A DNA stretch of 64,000 nucleotides from Aurantimonas marina (lineage in GTDB: Bacteria; Pseudomonadota; Alphaproteobacteria; Rhizobiales; Rhizobiaceae), in assembly GCF_017183135.1 (NCBI RefSeq), contig NZ_JADDXW010000016.1, positions 1 through 64,000 on the forward strand. Reading direction: 5' to 3'. Position 1 is the stretch's first letter. Every line of letters starts with the position of its first letter. The translations under genes were made by a program, and so were the position numbers. This document shows, one piece after another, positions 9,554-20,041 of the stretch. The notes under the pieces are model-generated. The model had not been told where the DNA came from. It worked only from the letters and a program-made list of their open reading frames with translations, and made no database searches.

Positions 9554-12500
9554 ATGGACCATCACGAGATCAGCAAATCCGCGATCCTGAGCGCCGTCGA
9601 GGCTGAAATCGGGGAAGGCCGACCGGAGGCGATTCTTGCACCGCTTCTGTTCGCCCGCCCCCCCGCCGAGGATCTCGCCGCCTTCACCCCGGACGCTCTC
9701 GCCGCCGCCGCCCGGGCCGGTATCGCCGCTCTCGATTCGCACCGCCGCGGCCGGTTCGTCGTGGCGATCGAACGGCCGGAAGCGTTCTTGCACGGCGGCG
9801 AGCTACAGGATCTGGTCACCGTCGTCAGCGACGACATGGCCTTCCTGTTCGATTCGATCACCGCCGAGATCGCCGAGACCGCGCCGGCGATCCATTACAT
9901 CTCCCATCCAATTCTCGACGTGATGCGGGGCGCTGACGGGGAGATCACCAGCTTTTCCGCCTCGCATGCGAGCGACGAAACCCTGGCGGAACCGGACCGC
10001 ACCAGCCTCATCCAGTTCGCCATCGACCCCCTCGGCGACGACGACGCGCCGGCTTTGCGCGCACGGGTGGAGGCGATCTTGACTCAGGTCGCGCAGGCCA
10101 ACGCCGATTTCGGCGCCATGCGCGATCGCGTCAGCGAAGCGGTCGACGCGCTGCGCCAGCGGGCTGGCAGCCTCGCTTCAGACGACGCGCGGACCATCGT
10201 CGAGGAATCGGCCAATCTGCTCGAGTGGCTACGCGACGACAATTTCATCTTTCTCGGCTGCCGCGAATACGACTATCGCGGCGATGCCGAGGGCGAGGCG
10301 CTGGAACGGCGCGAAGATATTGGGCTCGGCATCCTCGCCGATCCGCGCCTGCGCATTCTCGGGCGTGACGGCCGCTCGATGACGACCACACCGGAGATTC
10401 GCGCCTTTCTGAAGGCCCCGAACCCGCTGATCGTCACCAAGGCCAACGCCCGCTCGATCGTTCACCGCCGGACCTACATGGATTATGTCGGAGTCAAGCA
10501 ATATGACGCGGCCGGCAACTTTACCGGCGAATTGCGCATCGTCGGCCTGTTCACCTCGAGCGCCTATACCCAGTCGATTCTCACCATCCCCTATCTCCGC
10601 CTGAAAGCCGAAACCGTCATCGACCGGTCGGGGCTTCGTCCAGGCTCCCATTCCGCCAAGGCGCTTCTCAACGCGCTGGAATCCTATTCGCGCGACGAAG
10701 TCTTCCAGATGGACGTCGACCTTCTGGAGCGCTTCGCGACGACCATCGTCGAACTCGGCGAGCGTCCGCGCGTGCGCGTGCTGTCACGTATCGACCGGTT
10801 CCACCGTTTCGTCTCTGTGCTCGTCTTCGTGCCGCGCGACCGCTACGACACGCGGCTGCGCGAGCGCATCGGTCTTCTGCTCGCCGAGGTCTATGACGGT
10901 CATGTCTCGGCCTACTATCCGGCCTTTCCCCAAGGCCCCTTGGCCAGGGTTCACTTCATCATCGGCCGCGGGGAAGGCACCACGCCGGATGTCGACATCC
11001 CCCGCATCGAGCAGCGGATCGTCGAACTGGCGAAGAATTGGGAGGATGCCTTCGTCGCCGCGCTCGCCGATGCGGGACGGCCGCACGGACTGGGCAAACT
11101 GGTCCCCGGCCTGCCGGAAAGCTATCGCGACGTCGTCGCGCCGGAGGAGGCGATTCACGACGCGGCCGTTATCGACGACCTGTCGCCGGGTCGCGATCTC
11201 ACGGTGGATTTCTACCGACGCGATGGCGACCCCCAAGATCTGCTGCGTCTGAAGATCTATCACCTGGGCGCCGCGGTGGCGCTATCGACCCGGGTTCCCA
11301 TCCTAGAAAACATGGGCTTTTCCGTCGTCTCCGAGCGCACCTTCCCCGTTACGCGACCCGATGGGCAGGTCATGCATCTTCACGACATGGATCTCACCCG
11401 CGGCAATGGCGGCGACGTCGTGTTCGACGACGACGGCGATGCGTTGCAGGCGACCTTCGCGGCGGTGTGGGCCGGCCGGATCGAAAACGACGGCTTCAAC
11501 GCGCTAGTTCTCGAAGCCGGCTTCGATTTCCGCAAGGCGAACGTTCTGCGCGCCTATTCGCGCTATCTGCGGCAAGCCGGACTGTCCTACTCGCCAGACT
11601 ATCTGGCAGCAGCACTGTTGCGCCATCCGGCGATCGCCGCTCGGCTGTGGGAGCTGTTCGAAACCGCTTTCGACCCGGAGCGATCCACACCGCGCGGCGG
11701 CGCGGCCACCGATGGCGACGCCACCGACGAGCCCGACGCCCGCCAGGCCCGCCGGGCCGCCGAGCGGGGGGCCGAGACGATTCATGCGGCGATCATCGAG
11801 GCGCTGGACGCGGTCGATTCCATTGACGACGACCGGATCATCCGGCGTTTCATGGGCGCCATCCTGGCCACCTTGCGGACCAATTTCTACGCGGTCGACG
11901 GCACGTCGTCGGAGGCGAACTCCGAACCGGGCCGGGTTGCGCCGGCCCTAGCCTTCAAGCTCGAATCCGCCGCGGTCGAGGGGCTGCCCGCCCCGGTGCC
12001 ATTCCGCGAGATCTTCGTCTTCGACGCGCGCGTTGAAGGCGTGCATCTGCGCTTCGGCCGCGTGGCCCGCGGCGGTCTGAGATGGTCCGACCGGGCCCAG
12101 GACTACCGCACCGAGGTGCTCGGGCTGGTCAAGGCGCAGCAGGTCAAGAACGCCGTCATCGTGCCGGTCGGCGCGAAGGGCGGTTTCTATCCCAAGCGTC
12201 TGCCCGACGCATCCGACCGCGACGCCTGGTTTGCCGCCGGCCGGTCGGCCTATGTCGTCTTCATCGCCTCGCTTCTGTCGGTAACCGACAACATCGTCGG
12301 CGATGCGGTCGTTCCGCCGCCGTCGGTGACGCGCTATGACGGCGACGATCCTTATTTCGTCGTCGCCGCCGACAAGGGCACGGCCACCTTTTCCGACACC
12401 GCCAACGCCATTGCCCAATCGAATGATTTCTGGCTGGACGACGCCTTCGCCTCCGGCGGTTCGGCCGGCTACGACCACAAGGCGATGGGCATCACCGCGC

Positions 12501-14455
12501 GCGGCGCGTGGGAGGCCGTCAAGCGCCATTTCCGCGAGCAGGGCCGGAACATCCAGGCCGAAACCTTCACCGCTGTCGGTTGTGGCGACATGTCGGGCGA
12601 TGTGTTCGGCAACGGTATGCTGCTATCGCGCCAGACCCGGCTGATCGCCGCCTTCGACCATCGCGACATCTTCATCGACCCCGATCCCGACCCCTCGGTG
12701 TCCTTCGCGGAGCGCCAGCGCCTGTTCGAAAAGCCGCGCTCATCCTGGGCCGACTACCACGCGGACAGGCTGTCGGCCGGCGGCGGCATCTTTTCCCGGG
12801 GCGAGAAGCGGATCACGATTTCGGAGCAAGCTGCGGCCGCGATCGGTTGGGACCGTTGCTCGGGAACACCCGCCGAAGTGATCACTGCCATCCTCAAGGC
12901 GCCGGCCGACCTGTTGTGGTTCGGCGGTATCGGAACCTATGTGCGCGCCGCGGCGGAATCCAACGCCGAGGTCGGCGACCGCGCCAATGACGCCGTCCGC
13001 GTCACCGGCCTGGAGCTTCGGGCCAAGGTGGTGGGCGAGGGCGCCAATCTCGGCGTTACCCAGAAGGGGCGGATCGAATTCGCGCGCGCAGGCGGCCGGA
13101 TCAATTCGGACGCCGTCGACAACTCGGCCGGCGTCAACACCTCCGACGTCGAGGTCAACATCAAGATCGCCTTGAAGAACGCGATGGAGGCCGGCCGGCT
13201 GACCCGAAGCGACCGTGACGCGTTGCTGGCCGGCATGACCGACGAGGTCGCCGAACTGGTGCTCGCCAACAATTACGAACAGACCCTGGCGCTGTCGTTG
13301 GAAGAGCGGGAGGGAGCCGGCGCGCTGGCGCTCCAGGCCCGGTTCATGACGGTTCTCGAAGCGGAGGGGACCCTCGATCGCTCCGTCGAGACCCTGCCGG
13401 GAGAAACCGCGATCGGCGATCACAGGGGCAACGGTCGCGGCCTCACGCGGCCGGAAATCGGCGTCCTGATCGCCTACGCCAAGATCACGCTGTTCGATCA
13501 GCTGGTGGCCGGCACGCTGACCGACGACCCCTATTTCGAAGATCGGCTGCTGGACTATTTTCCTGTCCCGATGCGCCACGACTTCGCCCGGGATATTCGC
13601 GGCCACCGGCTCTCCCGCGAGATCGTGGCGACCGTCCTCGCCAACGAGATCGTCAATCGCACTGGCCCGACCTTCGTCACCGTTATGCGCGAGGCGCGGG
13701 GCGCGTCGCCCTCGCAGATCGTGCGCGCTTTCGTCGCGGCGAAGGACGGCCTCGACGTCACCGCGATCTATGAGCGGGTGGACGCGCTGGATGGTCGCCT
13801 CTCGGGCGAGATCCAGAATGCGCTTTACGCGGAGATCGGGCGGTTTCTCCACCGCACGACCCGCTGGTACGCCCAGAACGAGCTCTTCGAAACCGGTCTC
13901 ACCGGCGCGGTGGTGAGCAGCCGGGACGCCCTCGATCAGCTGAAGCCGAAATTGCTGCAGCTGGCGACGGACGTCGCGCGCGCCGAGGCCATGGCCCGCG
14001 CCGATGGCTGGATCGAAAAGGGCGTGCCCGCCGACCTCGCCGGCGAGATCTCGCTTCTGCCGCTGCTGTCCCTGGTGCCGGACATCGCCTCTGTCTCACG
14101 TGAAACATCGGCGTCGCTGGAGGCGACGATCGAAACCTACTTCGGCATCACCCGCCTGTTCGGGATCGGCCGGCTCGAAGCAGCCTTGTTGACCCTGCAG
14201 ACCCCCGACTATTACGAGACCTTGGCACTGGACCGCGCCGCCAGCGAGATCGCGGGAGCCCGTCGATCGCTGACCGCGGCGGCCCTGCGGCAGCATGGCA
14301 GCGCTGGCGACGACGCCGCCGGTGCCTGGGCCGAAAGCCGACGCGGCGCCGTCGATCGCATCGCCGGCCAGATCGCCGCGCTGGCGGGGACCGGCGAGAC
14401 CTCCGTCGCGCGGCTCACCGTCGCGGCGGGGTTGCTGTCGGACCTGGCGGGATAG
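9554..14455 (+). CDS. gdhB: NAD-specific glutamate dehydrogenase, large type
   Basis: About 1633 residues, the size of the bacterial 180-kDa class (Bac_GDH). It oxidises glutamate to 2-oxoglutarate, mainly in glutamate catabolism. Seen: an N-terminal half with ACT-like regulatory segments; the catalytic Rossmann region with RVARGGLRWSDRAQDYRTEVLGLVKAQQVKNAVIVPVGAKGGF (substrate-binding lysines), VGCGDMSGDVFGNGML and GEGANLGVTQKGRIEFA; and a helical C-terminal domain. The ATG at 9554 gives MDHHEISKSAILSAVEAEIGEG; an in-frame start 102 bases upstream is less likely. A parS-like palindrome lies in the coding sequence at 14092. Confidence 0.95.
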   Translation: MDHHEISKSAILSAVEAEIGEGRPEAILAPLLFARPPAEDLAAFTPDALAAAARAGIAALDSHRRGRFVVAIERPEAFLHGGELQDLVTVVSDDMAFLFDSITAEIAETAPAIHYISHPILDVMRGADGEITSFSASHASDETLAEPDRTSLIQFAIDPLGDDDAPALRARVEAILTQVAQANADFGAMRDRVSEAVDALRQRAGSLASDDARTIVEESANLLEWLRDDNFIFLGCREYDYRGDAEGEALERREDIGLGILADPRLRILGRDGRSMTTTPEIRAFLKAPNPLIVTKANARSIVHRRTYMDYVGVKQYDAAGNFTGELRIVGLFTSSAYTQSILTIPYLRLKAETVIDRSGLRPGSHSAKALLNALESYSRDEVFQMDVDLLERFATTIVELGERPRVRVLSRIDRFHRFVSVLVFVPRDRYDTRLRERIGLLLAEVYDGHVSAYYPAFPQGPLARVHFIIGRGEGTTPDVDIPRIEQRIVELAKNWEDAFVAALADAGRPHGLGKLVPGLPESYRDVVAPEEAIHDAAVIDDLSPGRDLTVDFYRRDGDPQDLLRLKIYHLGAAVALSTRVPILENMGFSVVSERTFPVTRPDGQVMHLHDMDLTRGNGGDVVFDDDGDALQATFAAVWAGRIENDGFNALVLEAGFDFRKANVLRAYSRYLRQAGLSYSPDYLAAALLRHPAIAARLWELFETAFDPERSTPRGGAATDGDATDEPDARQARRAAERGAETIHAAIIEALDAVDSIDDDRIIRRFMGAILATLRTNFYAVDGTSSEANSEPGRVAPALAFKLESAAVEGLPAPVPFREIFVFDARVEGVHLRFGRVARGGLRWSDRAQDYRTEVLGLVKAQQVKNAVIVPVGAKGGFYPKRLPDASDRDAWFAAGRSAYVVFIASLLSVTDNIVGDAVVPPPSVTRYDGDDPYFVVAADKGTATFSDTANAIAQSNDFWLDDAFASGGSAGYDHKAMGITARGAWEAVKRHFREQGRNIQAETFTAVGCGDMSGDVFGNGMLLSRQTRLIAAFDHRDIFIDPDPDPSVSFAERQRLFEKPRSSWADYHADRLSAGGGIFSRGEKRITISEQAAAAIGWDRCSGTPAEVITAILKAPADLLWFGGIGTYVRAAAESNAEVGDRANDAVRVTGLELRAKVVGEGANLGVTQKGRIEFARAGGRINSDAVDNSAGVNTSDVEVNIKIALKNAMEAGRLTRSDRDALLAGMTDEVAELVLANNYEQTLALSLEEREGAGALALQARFMTVLEAEGTLDRSVETLPGETAIGDHRGNGRGLTRPEIGVLIAYAKITLFDQLVAGTLTDDPYFEDRLLDYFPVPMRHDFARDIRGHRLSREIVATVLANEIVNRTGPTFVTVMREARGASPSQIVRAFVAAKDGLDVTAIYERVDALDGRLSGEIQNALYAEIGRFLHRTTRWYAQNELFETGLTGAVVSSRDALDQLKPKLLQLATDVARAEAMARADGWIEKGVPADLAGEISLLPLLSLVPDIASVSRETSASLEATIETYFGITRLFGIGRLEAALLTLQTPDYYETLALDRAASEIAGARRSLTAAALRQHGSAGDDAAGAWAESRRGAVDRIAGQIAALAGTGETSVARLTVAAGLLSDLAG
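14092..14107. promoter_or_regulatory. parS: parS-like site TGTCTCACGTGAAACA
   Basis: One mismatch to the alphaproteobacterial ParB-binding palindrome TGTTTCACGTGAAACA. It lies inside the NAD-GDH gene, where it encodes S-V-S-R-E-T, and is the outermost left site of the cluster seen around parAB. Confidence 0.65.
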
Positions 14456-14509
14456 CGAGCGGCCGCCTGATGGCGACGGGCGGCGCCCGGCTCGAGGGTC
14501 AGCCTCCGC

Positions 14510-14641
14510 CTATTTTTTCTTGCCGTCGCTCTTTTCCTGCGGCGCGAACTTGCCGGGCACGGTGGCGGGGGCCACGACCTTCGCCTTGTCCGCCTTCGGC
14601 TTGCGGGTTTCCTTGTTGCTGCGCATTTGACCCTTGGCCAT
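14510..14641 (-). CDS. Very small basic protein, 43 aa
   Basis: MAKGQMRSNKETRKPKADK at the start and a tail ending QEKSDGKKK; about a third of residues are Lys or Arg, with no hydrophobic segment. Short proteins with the MAKGQMRSNKE opening are, to my knowledge, widespread in alphaproteobacteria as hypothetical proteins. The minus-strand ATG at 14641 is preceded by GAGGAATCGAAC. No function can be assigned; nucleic-acid binding is suggested only by charge. Confidence 0.75.
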   Translation of the reverse strand: MAKGQMRSNKETRKPKADKAKVVAPATVPGKFAPQEKSDGKKK

Positions 14642-14794
14642 GTTCGATTCCTCGCGGCATCCTGATTGATGCGAGCCGCAGACTAGCATGCGTCGGGCGA
14701 CCATGGGCATCCCAATCGCGCCGAACTTGATGGATTGTGCTGGCGCCATCGCTTGGTGCAAGGCTCTTTGGAACGCCGATCGACGAGGCCCTGG

Positions 14795-16234
14795 ATGATC
14801 CCCGTAAGCGACTCCCCACCCTATCGCGCGCCCCTTCGCCGCCGGCCCGTCTGGGGCTGGATGGCCTTCGATTTCGCCGCCCAGCCCTTCTTCACCGTCA
14901 TCATCACGTTCGTCTTCGGCCCCTATTTCGTCTCGCAACTCGCCCCCGATCCCGCCACGGGGCAAGCCTGGTGGAGCGGCGCCGTCACGCTCACCGGCAT
15001 CGTCGTCGCGCTGCTGTCGCCGTTTCTCGGATCGATCGCCGACCGCGCCGGCCCCCGCAAGCCGTGGATCGCAAGCTTCGCCGTCGTGCAGATCGTCGCC
15101 CTCGGCCTCTTGTGGTTCGCCGCCCCCGGCTCGCCGCTCGTCCTCGTCGCCCTTCTGATCGTTCTGGCGCAGATTTCCGCCGAGTTCTCGATCGTCTTCA
15201 ACGACGCGATGATTCCCCGGCTGGTCCATCGGGATTCGATTGGTCGCGTCTCCAACGTCGCCTGGGGCCTCGGCTATGCCGGCGGCATCACCTTCCTGTT
15301 CTTCACCCTTGCCTTCCTCGCCGGCTCGCCCACGACCGGCCGTACGATCCTCGGTCTCGAGCCGCTTTTCGGCCTCGATCCGGCGGCCGGGGAAGGCGCG
15401 CGGGCGACAGGGCCGCTGGCGGCCCTGTGGTATCTGGTCTTCGTCCTGCCGATGTTTCTTTTCACCCCCGACCGTCCGAAGGCCGAGCCGATCGCCATCG
15501 CCGCACGGGACGGTTTCAAGGACCTTCTGGCGACCTGGCGCGAGATCCGCGCGCGGCCAACGCTGTTCCGCTTCCTGATCGCCCGGATGATCTATCAGGA
15601 CGGCGTCAGCGCCCTGCTCGTCCTCGGCGGAGCCTTCGCGGCCGGCATGTTCGGCTGGTCGATCACCGAAAGCGGCCTGTTCGGCATCATCCTCAACGTC
15701 ACCGCGATCCTCGGCTGTCTCGGCGCCAGCTTCCTCGACGCGCGGCTCGGCTCCAAAGCGGTCATCACGATGTCAATCGTCTGCCTGATCGCGGCCACAA
15801 TCGGGATTGTCTCCACCGCGCCCGGCTTCACCGCCTTCGGGCTGATCACCTTCGCACCGTCCGAGGCGACCGGCCTGTTCGCCACCGCGGCAGAGAAAAG
15901 CTACATCGCCTGGGGCCTGTTGATCGGCCTTGCCTTCGGACCGGTGCAGGCCTCGTCCCGCTCCTGGCTCGCCCAGGCGGTGACGGCGGACGAGGCGGGG
16001 CGCTATTTCGGCTTCTATGCCCTGACCGGCCGGGCGACGTCGTTCCTCGCCACCGGCGCAGTCGCCGTCTTCACCGCCATCGCGGCGGCGCTCACCGATC
16101 CGGTGAGCGCCTCGCGCATCGGTATGTCGGCGATCATCCTCTTTTTGATCGTCGGCCTGGCGCTGCTGAGGGGCACGTCGGGACCGGTAAAGGCCCGCGA
16201 TCGACAAAGAGACTACGGCCTGGACAGCGCCTGA
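14795..16234 (+). CDS. MFS transporter, UMF1/Atg22-like family
   Basis: 479-residue integral inner-membrane protein with about 12 hydrophobic helices. N-terminal [30 protein letters not shown] and the loop [15 protein letters not shown] are typical of the UMF1 (vacuole effluxer Atg22-like) branch of the major facilitator superfamily, as is [12 protein letters not shown]. Substrate unknown. Start at 14795 (MIPVSDSPP) chosen because the cytosolic N-terminus is then short; an upstream frame adds 20 residues without hydrophobic character. Convergent with purH. Confidence 0.88.
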   Translation: MIPVSDSPPYRAPLRRRPVWGWMAFDFAAQPFFTVIITFVFGPYFVSQLAPDPATGQAWWSGAVTLTGIVVALLSPFLGSIADRAGPRKPWIASFAVVQIVALGLLWFAAPGSPLVLVALLIVLAQISAEFSIVFNDAMIPRLVHRDSIGRVSNVAWGLGYAGGITFLFFTLAFLAGSPTTGRTILGLEPLFGLDPAAGEGARATGPLAALWYLVFVLPMFLFTPDRPKAEPIAIAARDGFKDLLATWREIRARPTLFRFLIARMIYQDGVSALLVLGGAFAAGMFGWSITESGLFGIILNVTAILGCLGASFLDARLGSKAVITMSIVCLIAATIGIVSTAPGFTAFGLITFAPSEATGLFATAAEKSYIAWGLLIGLAFGPVQASSRSWLAQAVTADEAGRYFGFYALTGRATSFLATGAVAVFTAIAAALTDPVSASRIGMSAIILFLIVGLALLRGTSGPVKARDRQRDYGLDSA

Positions 16235-16276
16235 TGCGCTCGTCCGGATTCCCGGATTCGGCCCAGCCCCGCGCCA

Positions 16277-17893
16277 TCAATGGCGGAAATGGCGCATTCC
16301 GGTCAGGACCATGGCGATGTCGTTGTCGTCGGCGGCGCGGATCACCTCGTCGTCGCGCATCGAACCGCCCGGCTGGATGACCGCGGTCGCCCCCGCCGCG
16401 ACGGCCGACAGCAGCCCGTCCGCGAAGGGGAAGAACGCGTCTGACGCGACCGCCGAGCCCCGCGTCAGCGGTTCGGCGAGGCCGAGCGCCTTTGCCGCGT
16501 CCTCGGCCTTGCGCGCGGCGATCCGGGCCGAATCCACCCGGCTCATCTGCCCGGCGCCGATACCCACGGTGGCGCCGCCCCTGGCATAGACGATGGCGTT
16601 GGACTTGACGTGCTTGGCGACCCGGAAGGCGAATTTCAGGTCGGCGAGTTCGGCATCGCTCGGCGCCCGCTTCGTCACCACCTTGAGGTCGAGATCATCG
16701 ACCACCCCGGCATCGCGCGATTGTACCAAAAGCCCGCCCGCGACCGATTTTACGAACCGCCCGGCGGCGCGCGGATCGGGCAGGCCGCCGGTGATGAGCA
16801 GGCGCAGGTTCTTCTTGGCCGCGATGATCTCAACGGCGTCGGGGTCGGCATCCGGCGCGATGATCACCTCGGTGAAGACCTGGACGATCGCTTCCGCCGC
16901 GGCCCGATCGACCCGGCGGTTGAGCGCGACGACACCGCCGAAGGCCGAGACGGGATCGCAGGCCAGCGCCTGCCGATAGGCCGCTAGTAGATCCGGTCCT
17001 TCCGCGACGCCGCACGGGTTGGCGTGCTTGATGATGGCGACGGCCGCGGTGCGATCCGGATCGAACTCGCCGACCAGTTCGAAGGCGGCGTCGGTGTCGT
17101 TGATGTTGTTGTAGGAGAGCGCCTTGCCCTGCACCTGTCGGGCCGTGGCGACGCCGGGCCGCGTCTCGCCGGTCTTGTAGAAGCCCGCGGACTGATGCGG
17201 GTTCTCGCCATAGCGCAGTTCCTCGGCGAGCATTCCGGCAAAGCTCGCGCGGCGCGGCATCGCGTCACCCACCTCGCCGGCGAACCATTGCGAGACCGCC
17301 GCGTCGTAGGCGGCCGTACGGCCGAAGGCGCGGGCCGCGAGCCGCTGCCTGAGCGCGAGGTCGGTCTCGCCCTCGTTCGCCTGCAGCGCGCCAAGGACCT
17401 CGCCATAATCGGCCGGATCGACGACGACGGTGACATAGCCGTGGTTCTTGGCGCCGGCCCGGATCATCGCCGGGCCGCCGATGTCGACATTCTCCACGAT
17501 CGTCGCGGCGTCGGCGCCGCCGGCCAGCGTCGCCTCGAACGGGTAGAGATTGACCACCAGAAGGTCGATCCCGGCAATATCGTGGGTCCGCATCGCGTCG
17601 GCATGGGCGGGATCGGCGCGAATCCCCAGAAGCCCGCCATGCACACCCGGATGCAGCGTCTTCACCCGCCCGTCCATGATCTCCGGAAAGCCGGTGAGGT
17701 CTGACACGTCACCGACGGCGAGGCCGGCGGCTTCCAGCGCCTTGCGGGTACCGCCGGTGGAAACCAGCTCGACGCCGAGCGCGGCGAGACCCTTGGCCAG
17801 GTCTTCGAGACCCTCCTTGTCCGACACGGAGATGAGCGCCCGGCGGATGCGGACGCGGTCGGGGATGGGTGTGAGATTGGCCTTGACGGACAT
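16277..17893 (-). CDS. purH: Bifunctional AICAR formyltransferase / IMP cyclohydrolase
   Basis: Last two steps of de novo purine synthesis. 538 residues with the N-terminal MGS-like IMP cyclohydrolase domain ([47 protein letters not shown]) and the C-terminal transformylase ([47 protein letters not shown]). All expected motifs are present. The neighbour upstream is a small lipoprotein and the heparinase gene, the usual Hyphomicrobiales block. Confidence 0.98.
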   Translation of the reverse strand: MSVKANLTPIPDRVRIRRALISVSDKEGLEDLAKGLAALGVELVSTGGTRKALEAAGLAVGDVSDLTGFPEIMDGRVKTLHPGVHGGLLGIRADPAHADAMRTHDIAGIDLLVVNLYPFEATLAGGADAATIVENVDIGGPAMIRAGAKNHGYVTVVVDPADYGEVLGALQANEGETDLALRQRLAARAFGRTAAYDAAVSQWFAGEVGDAMPRRASFAGMLAEELRYGENPHQSAGFYKTGETRPGVATARQVQGKALSYNNINDTDAAFELVGEFDPDRTAAVAIIKHANPCGVAEGPDLLAAYRQALACDPVSAFGGVVALNRRVDRAAAEAIVQVFTEVIIAPDADPDAVEIIAAKKNLRLLITGGLPDPRAAGRFVKSVAGGLLVQSRDAGVVDDLDLKVVTKRAPSDAELADLKFAFRVAKHVKSNAIVYARGGATVGIGAGQMSRVDSARIAARKAEDAAKALGLAEPLTRGSAVASDAFFPFADGLLSAVAAGATAVIQPGGSMRDDEVIRAADDNDIAMVLTGMRHFRH

Positions 17894-17980
17894 GGGGATT
17901 TCCTGCGGCGATCGGGAAAGGGGTTCGGGCCCTGATACCGGGACGCGGAGGCCGCGACAATGCCCGGGGGTGGCCGAGCC

Positions 17981-18139
17981 CTACCCCGGGTCGCGCGGCG
18001 CCGCCCGATCGCTCTCGGAACGCCCCTTTGAAAGCTCCGCGAGGTCATCGAGCGTGTTCGGCAGGACGGTGACGGCCCGATTCATACCGCAGGATGCGAG
18101 CACCACTCCGGCGGCGGCGAGAAGGACGACGGTCTTCAT
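17981..18139 (-). CDS. Small lipoprotein, 52 aa
   Basis: MKTVVLLAAAGVVLASCG is a complete lipoprotein signal with the acylated Cys at residue 17, followed by only 35 mature residues (MNRAVTVLPNTLDDLAELSKG and a charged tail). No known domain. It sits between heparinase and purH on the same strand, 87 bases upstream of purH. Supported by the signal sequence; the gene is too short for composition statistics. Confidence 0.6.
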   Translation of the reverse strand: MKTVVLLAAAGVVLASCGMNRAVTVLPNTLDDLAELSKGRSESDRAAPRDPG

Positions 18140-18197
18140 CGCCAGCAGGTTGGCCCCCGGCGGGCTTTCGTCAAGTCGGATTCCGTTGCTTTTGCCA

Positions 18198-18247
18198 GAG
18201 CATCGGACCGAAAAGTGGAATCCGGTTTTCGGGTTCTCCCGATGCTC
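18198..18247. repeat. 50-bp imperfect palindrome, REP-like intergenic repeat
   Basis: Outer arms GAGCATCGG (18198-18206) and CCGATGCTC (18239-18247) and inner arms CCGAAAA (18208-18214) and TTTTCGG (18226-18232) around GTGGAATCCGG. The pattern GAGCAT-n-CCGAAAAGTGG-n-CCGGTTTTCGG-n-ATGCTC is a familiar dispersed intergenic repeat in Hyphomicrobiales genomes. It lies just downstream of the heparinase stop. Confidence 0.75.
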
Positions 18248-18291
18248 GATCAAAGTATTAGAACGCGGTGTTGCCGGCGTGAAGCCGCCGG

Positions 18292-19977
18292 TCACCGCTC
18301 GCGCAGGAAGTGCCAGGCAATACCGTTCGGGTCCCGCGCGTCGAACGGCACGACGAGCTGAAGCGTGCGGCGCGCGCCGCCGGCATCGGCGAAAAAGATC
18401 GAATCCTCGATCGCCAGATCGCCATCGGTCTCGAACAGCCAACGCTGGTCGCGGACGCTGAGCCGGACCCCGGTCCCCGCCGTCTCGACATTGACGCCCG
18501 GATGGAGATGGAAGCGTGCAGTGGCGCTGAGCGCCGTCGCCGCACTTGCATGCGCGCCCGCTGCCTCGAAACGATCGATGCCCTCCACCTGGTTTCCGTC
18601 AGGTGACACGGCGAGCCTGCGGCGATGCAGGAGACCGAACCCGCGCTCATAGCCATTGTGGGTGGCGTCGAAACAAAGACCGGTGTCGCCCGGTGCGGCC
18701 AGTGTCACGGCGGTCGGCCCCGGCACAAGCGGGGTTCCGAGAAACCGGTCGAGGCTGGCGGAGCGGGCGAAGTGCGACGAGGATTTGTCCGCCACCGTGA
18801 CAGTCGAATGGGCGGCGGTGGAGCGCGAAAGCCGTCGCCAGTCGGCATCCTCGGTGATCGGGCGTCCGCAATTGACGACGATGCGGCTGGCCTCGCTCGA
18901 AAGTTCGAAGGCGAGCGTCCCGGCATGGGCGTTGCTGGAGACCGATGTGTGCGCTGGACAGCCGGTGTCGGCGATGACGGTGGTCCCAGCGGCCGTGATC
19001 CGATGGTAGCCCGACTGGCGCGCGTGGCTGATCGGCTCGCCGAGGGTCTCGTCGTAGCGCAGCAGCACGGTCATCAGATGGAGGTCGGAGATGCCGGCAC
19101 CGTTGAACAGCGCCAGCGCCCCGTCGCCGTGGCGAAAGAAGCGGATCGCCGGCAGCATCCGATCGATCGCCGAGTAGAGACCCTTCGGCAGCGCCTGGCC
19201 CTGCCCGAGATAGGTCAACCGCAGCGGGATCAGATCCGCCAGGATCCGGATGATTACCGAAGGGTCGCGGGAAATGTGTCCGCCATCGGGAAAGATCTGC
19301 CGGTCGAGCTCGTCGGATAGAGACTGCGCGGCGATCTTGATGCGCCCGCGGGCCGTCGGCAGACACAGCGACGCGAAGGCGAGCGCCGTGCGCACGATGA
19401 GGCGCGGCATGCCGTCTGGCGCTTCCTGGGCGATGGCGCGCAGATAACGCGCCTGCGCCGAGAGGCTTTTCATGAAGCGGCGGTAAAAGCCTGGTTCGGC
19501 CCCGGCGAGCAGAAGGTCGGCATGGGTGATCCAGGCGATGAGGCGCCGCGCCGCGACCGCTGGCTCGAAGGCCGGGCCGCCGATCGTCTTGCCCTTGAGG
19601 CGGATCCAGTCGTCGACCAGCGCGCGGGCGTTCTGGGCCGCCAGCGCGTCACTGGCCGCCGCGTGGTGGCTCAGCCAGTCGAAACCATGGAGTTCGACCG
19701 AATAGGCCGCCGACGGCGGCGTCGACTGGAAGATCGACGTGCGGCCGGGCTCGAGCAATTGTCCGGCGAAATGAAAACGCCCGGCATAGATCGCTTCGGC
19801 AATCATCGGATCGCCATGGCGCAGATTGGGCGGAAGCGCGATCAGTTTGCCGAAGGTTCCTCCGGCGAAGCGCCAGCGGTGGATCGGGCCGGTGTGGAGT
19901 CGCCGCCGGACCCGGCGCCAGGCCTCCCGAAACGTCAACACCGCAAGCAGCGGATGATCCACCAAACCCGTCGACAC
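18292..19977 (-). CDS. Heparinase II/III family protein
   Basis: 561 residues: an N-terminal alpha/alpha-toroid region (WIRLKGKTIGGPAFEPAVAARRLIAWITHADLL, FPDGGHISRDPSVIIRILADLI) and a C-terminal beta-sandwich (HARQSGYHRITAAGTTVIADTG, HSTVTVADKSSSHF, HNGYERGFGLLHRRRLAVSPDG). This is the standard alphaproteobacterial protein next to purH/rsmB; its substrate is unproven and may be a cell-surface polysaccharide. The start is a GTG at 19977; no better start is seen. REP-like sequences lie on both sides. Confidence 0.9.
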   Translation of the reverse strand: MSTGLVDHPLLAVLTFREAWRRVRRRLHTGPIHRWRFAGGTFGKLIALPPNLRHGDPMIAEAIYAGRFHFAGQLLEPGRTSIFQSTPPSAAYSVELHGFDWLSHHAAASDALAAQNARALVDDWIRLKGKTIGGPAFEPAVAARRLIAWITHADLLLAGAEPGFYRRFMKSLSAQARYLRAIAQEAPDGMPRLIVRTALAFASLCLPTARGRIKIAAQSLSDELDRQIFPDGGHISRDPSVIIRILADLIPLRLTYLGQGQALPKGLYSAIDRMLPAIRFFRHGDGALALFNGAGISDLHLMTVLLRYDETLGEPISHARQSGYHRITAAGTTVIADTGCPAHTSVSSNAHAGTLAFELSSEASRIVVNCGRPITEDADWRRLSRSTAAHSTVTVADKSSSHFARSASLDRFLGTPLVPGPTAVTLAAPGDTGLCFDATHNGYERGFGLLHRRRLAVSPDGNQVEGIDRFEAAGAHASAATALSATARFHLHPGVNVETAGTGVRLSVRDQRWLFETDGDLAIEDSIFFADAGGARRTLQLVVPFDARDPNGIAWHFLRER

Positions 19978-20018
19978 TCCCGTACTCCAGCGCTATCGGA
20001 TCGTTTCAGATGCGCTCA

Positions 20019-20041
20019 CCGGTTTTCGGATCACGCGATGC
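20019..20041. repeat. Half copy of the REP-like repeat upstream of the heparinase gene
   Basis: CCGGTTTTCGGATCACGCGATGC matches the right half of the element at 18198-18247 (CCGGTTTTCGG then GATGC); the left half (about 19995-20015) is degenerate. Probably a decayed copy. The rest of the gap to rsmB, 19978-20229, holds nothing else that I can support. Confidence 0.45.

Noticed and set aside
14737-16380. 547-residue frame overlapping the MFS gene in another frame
   Set aside because: Arg/Pro-rich out-of-frame reading of a membrane protein gene.
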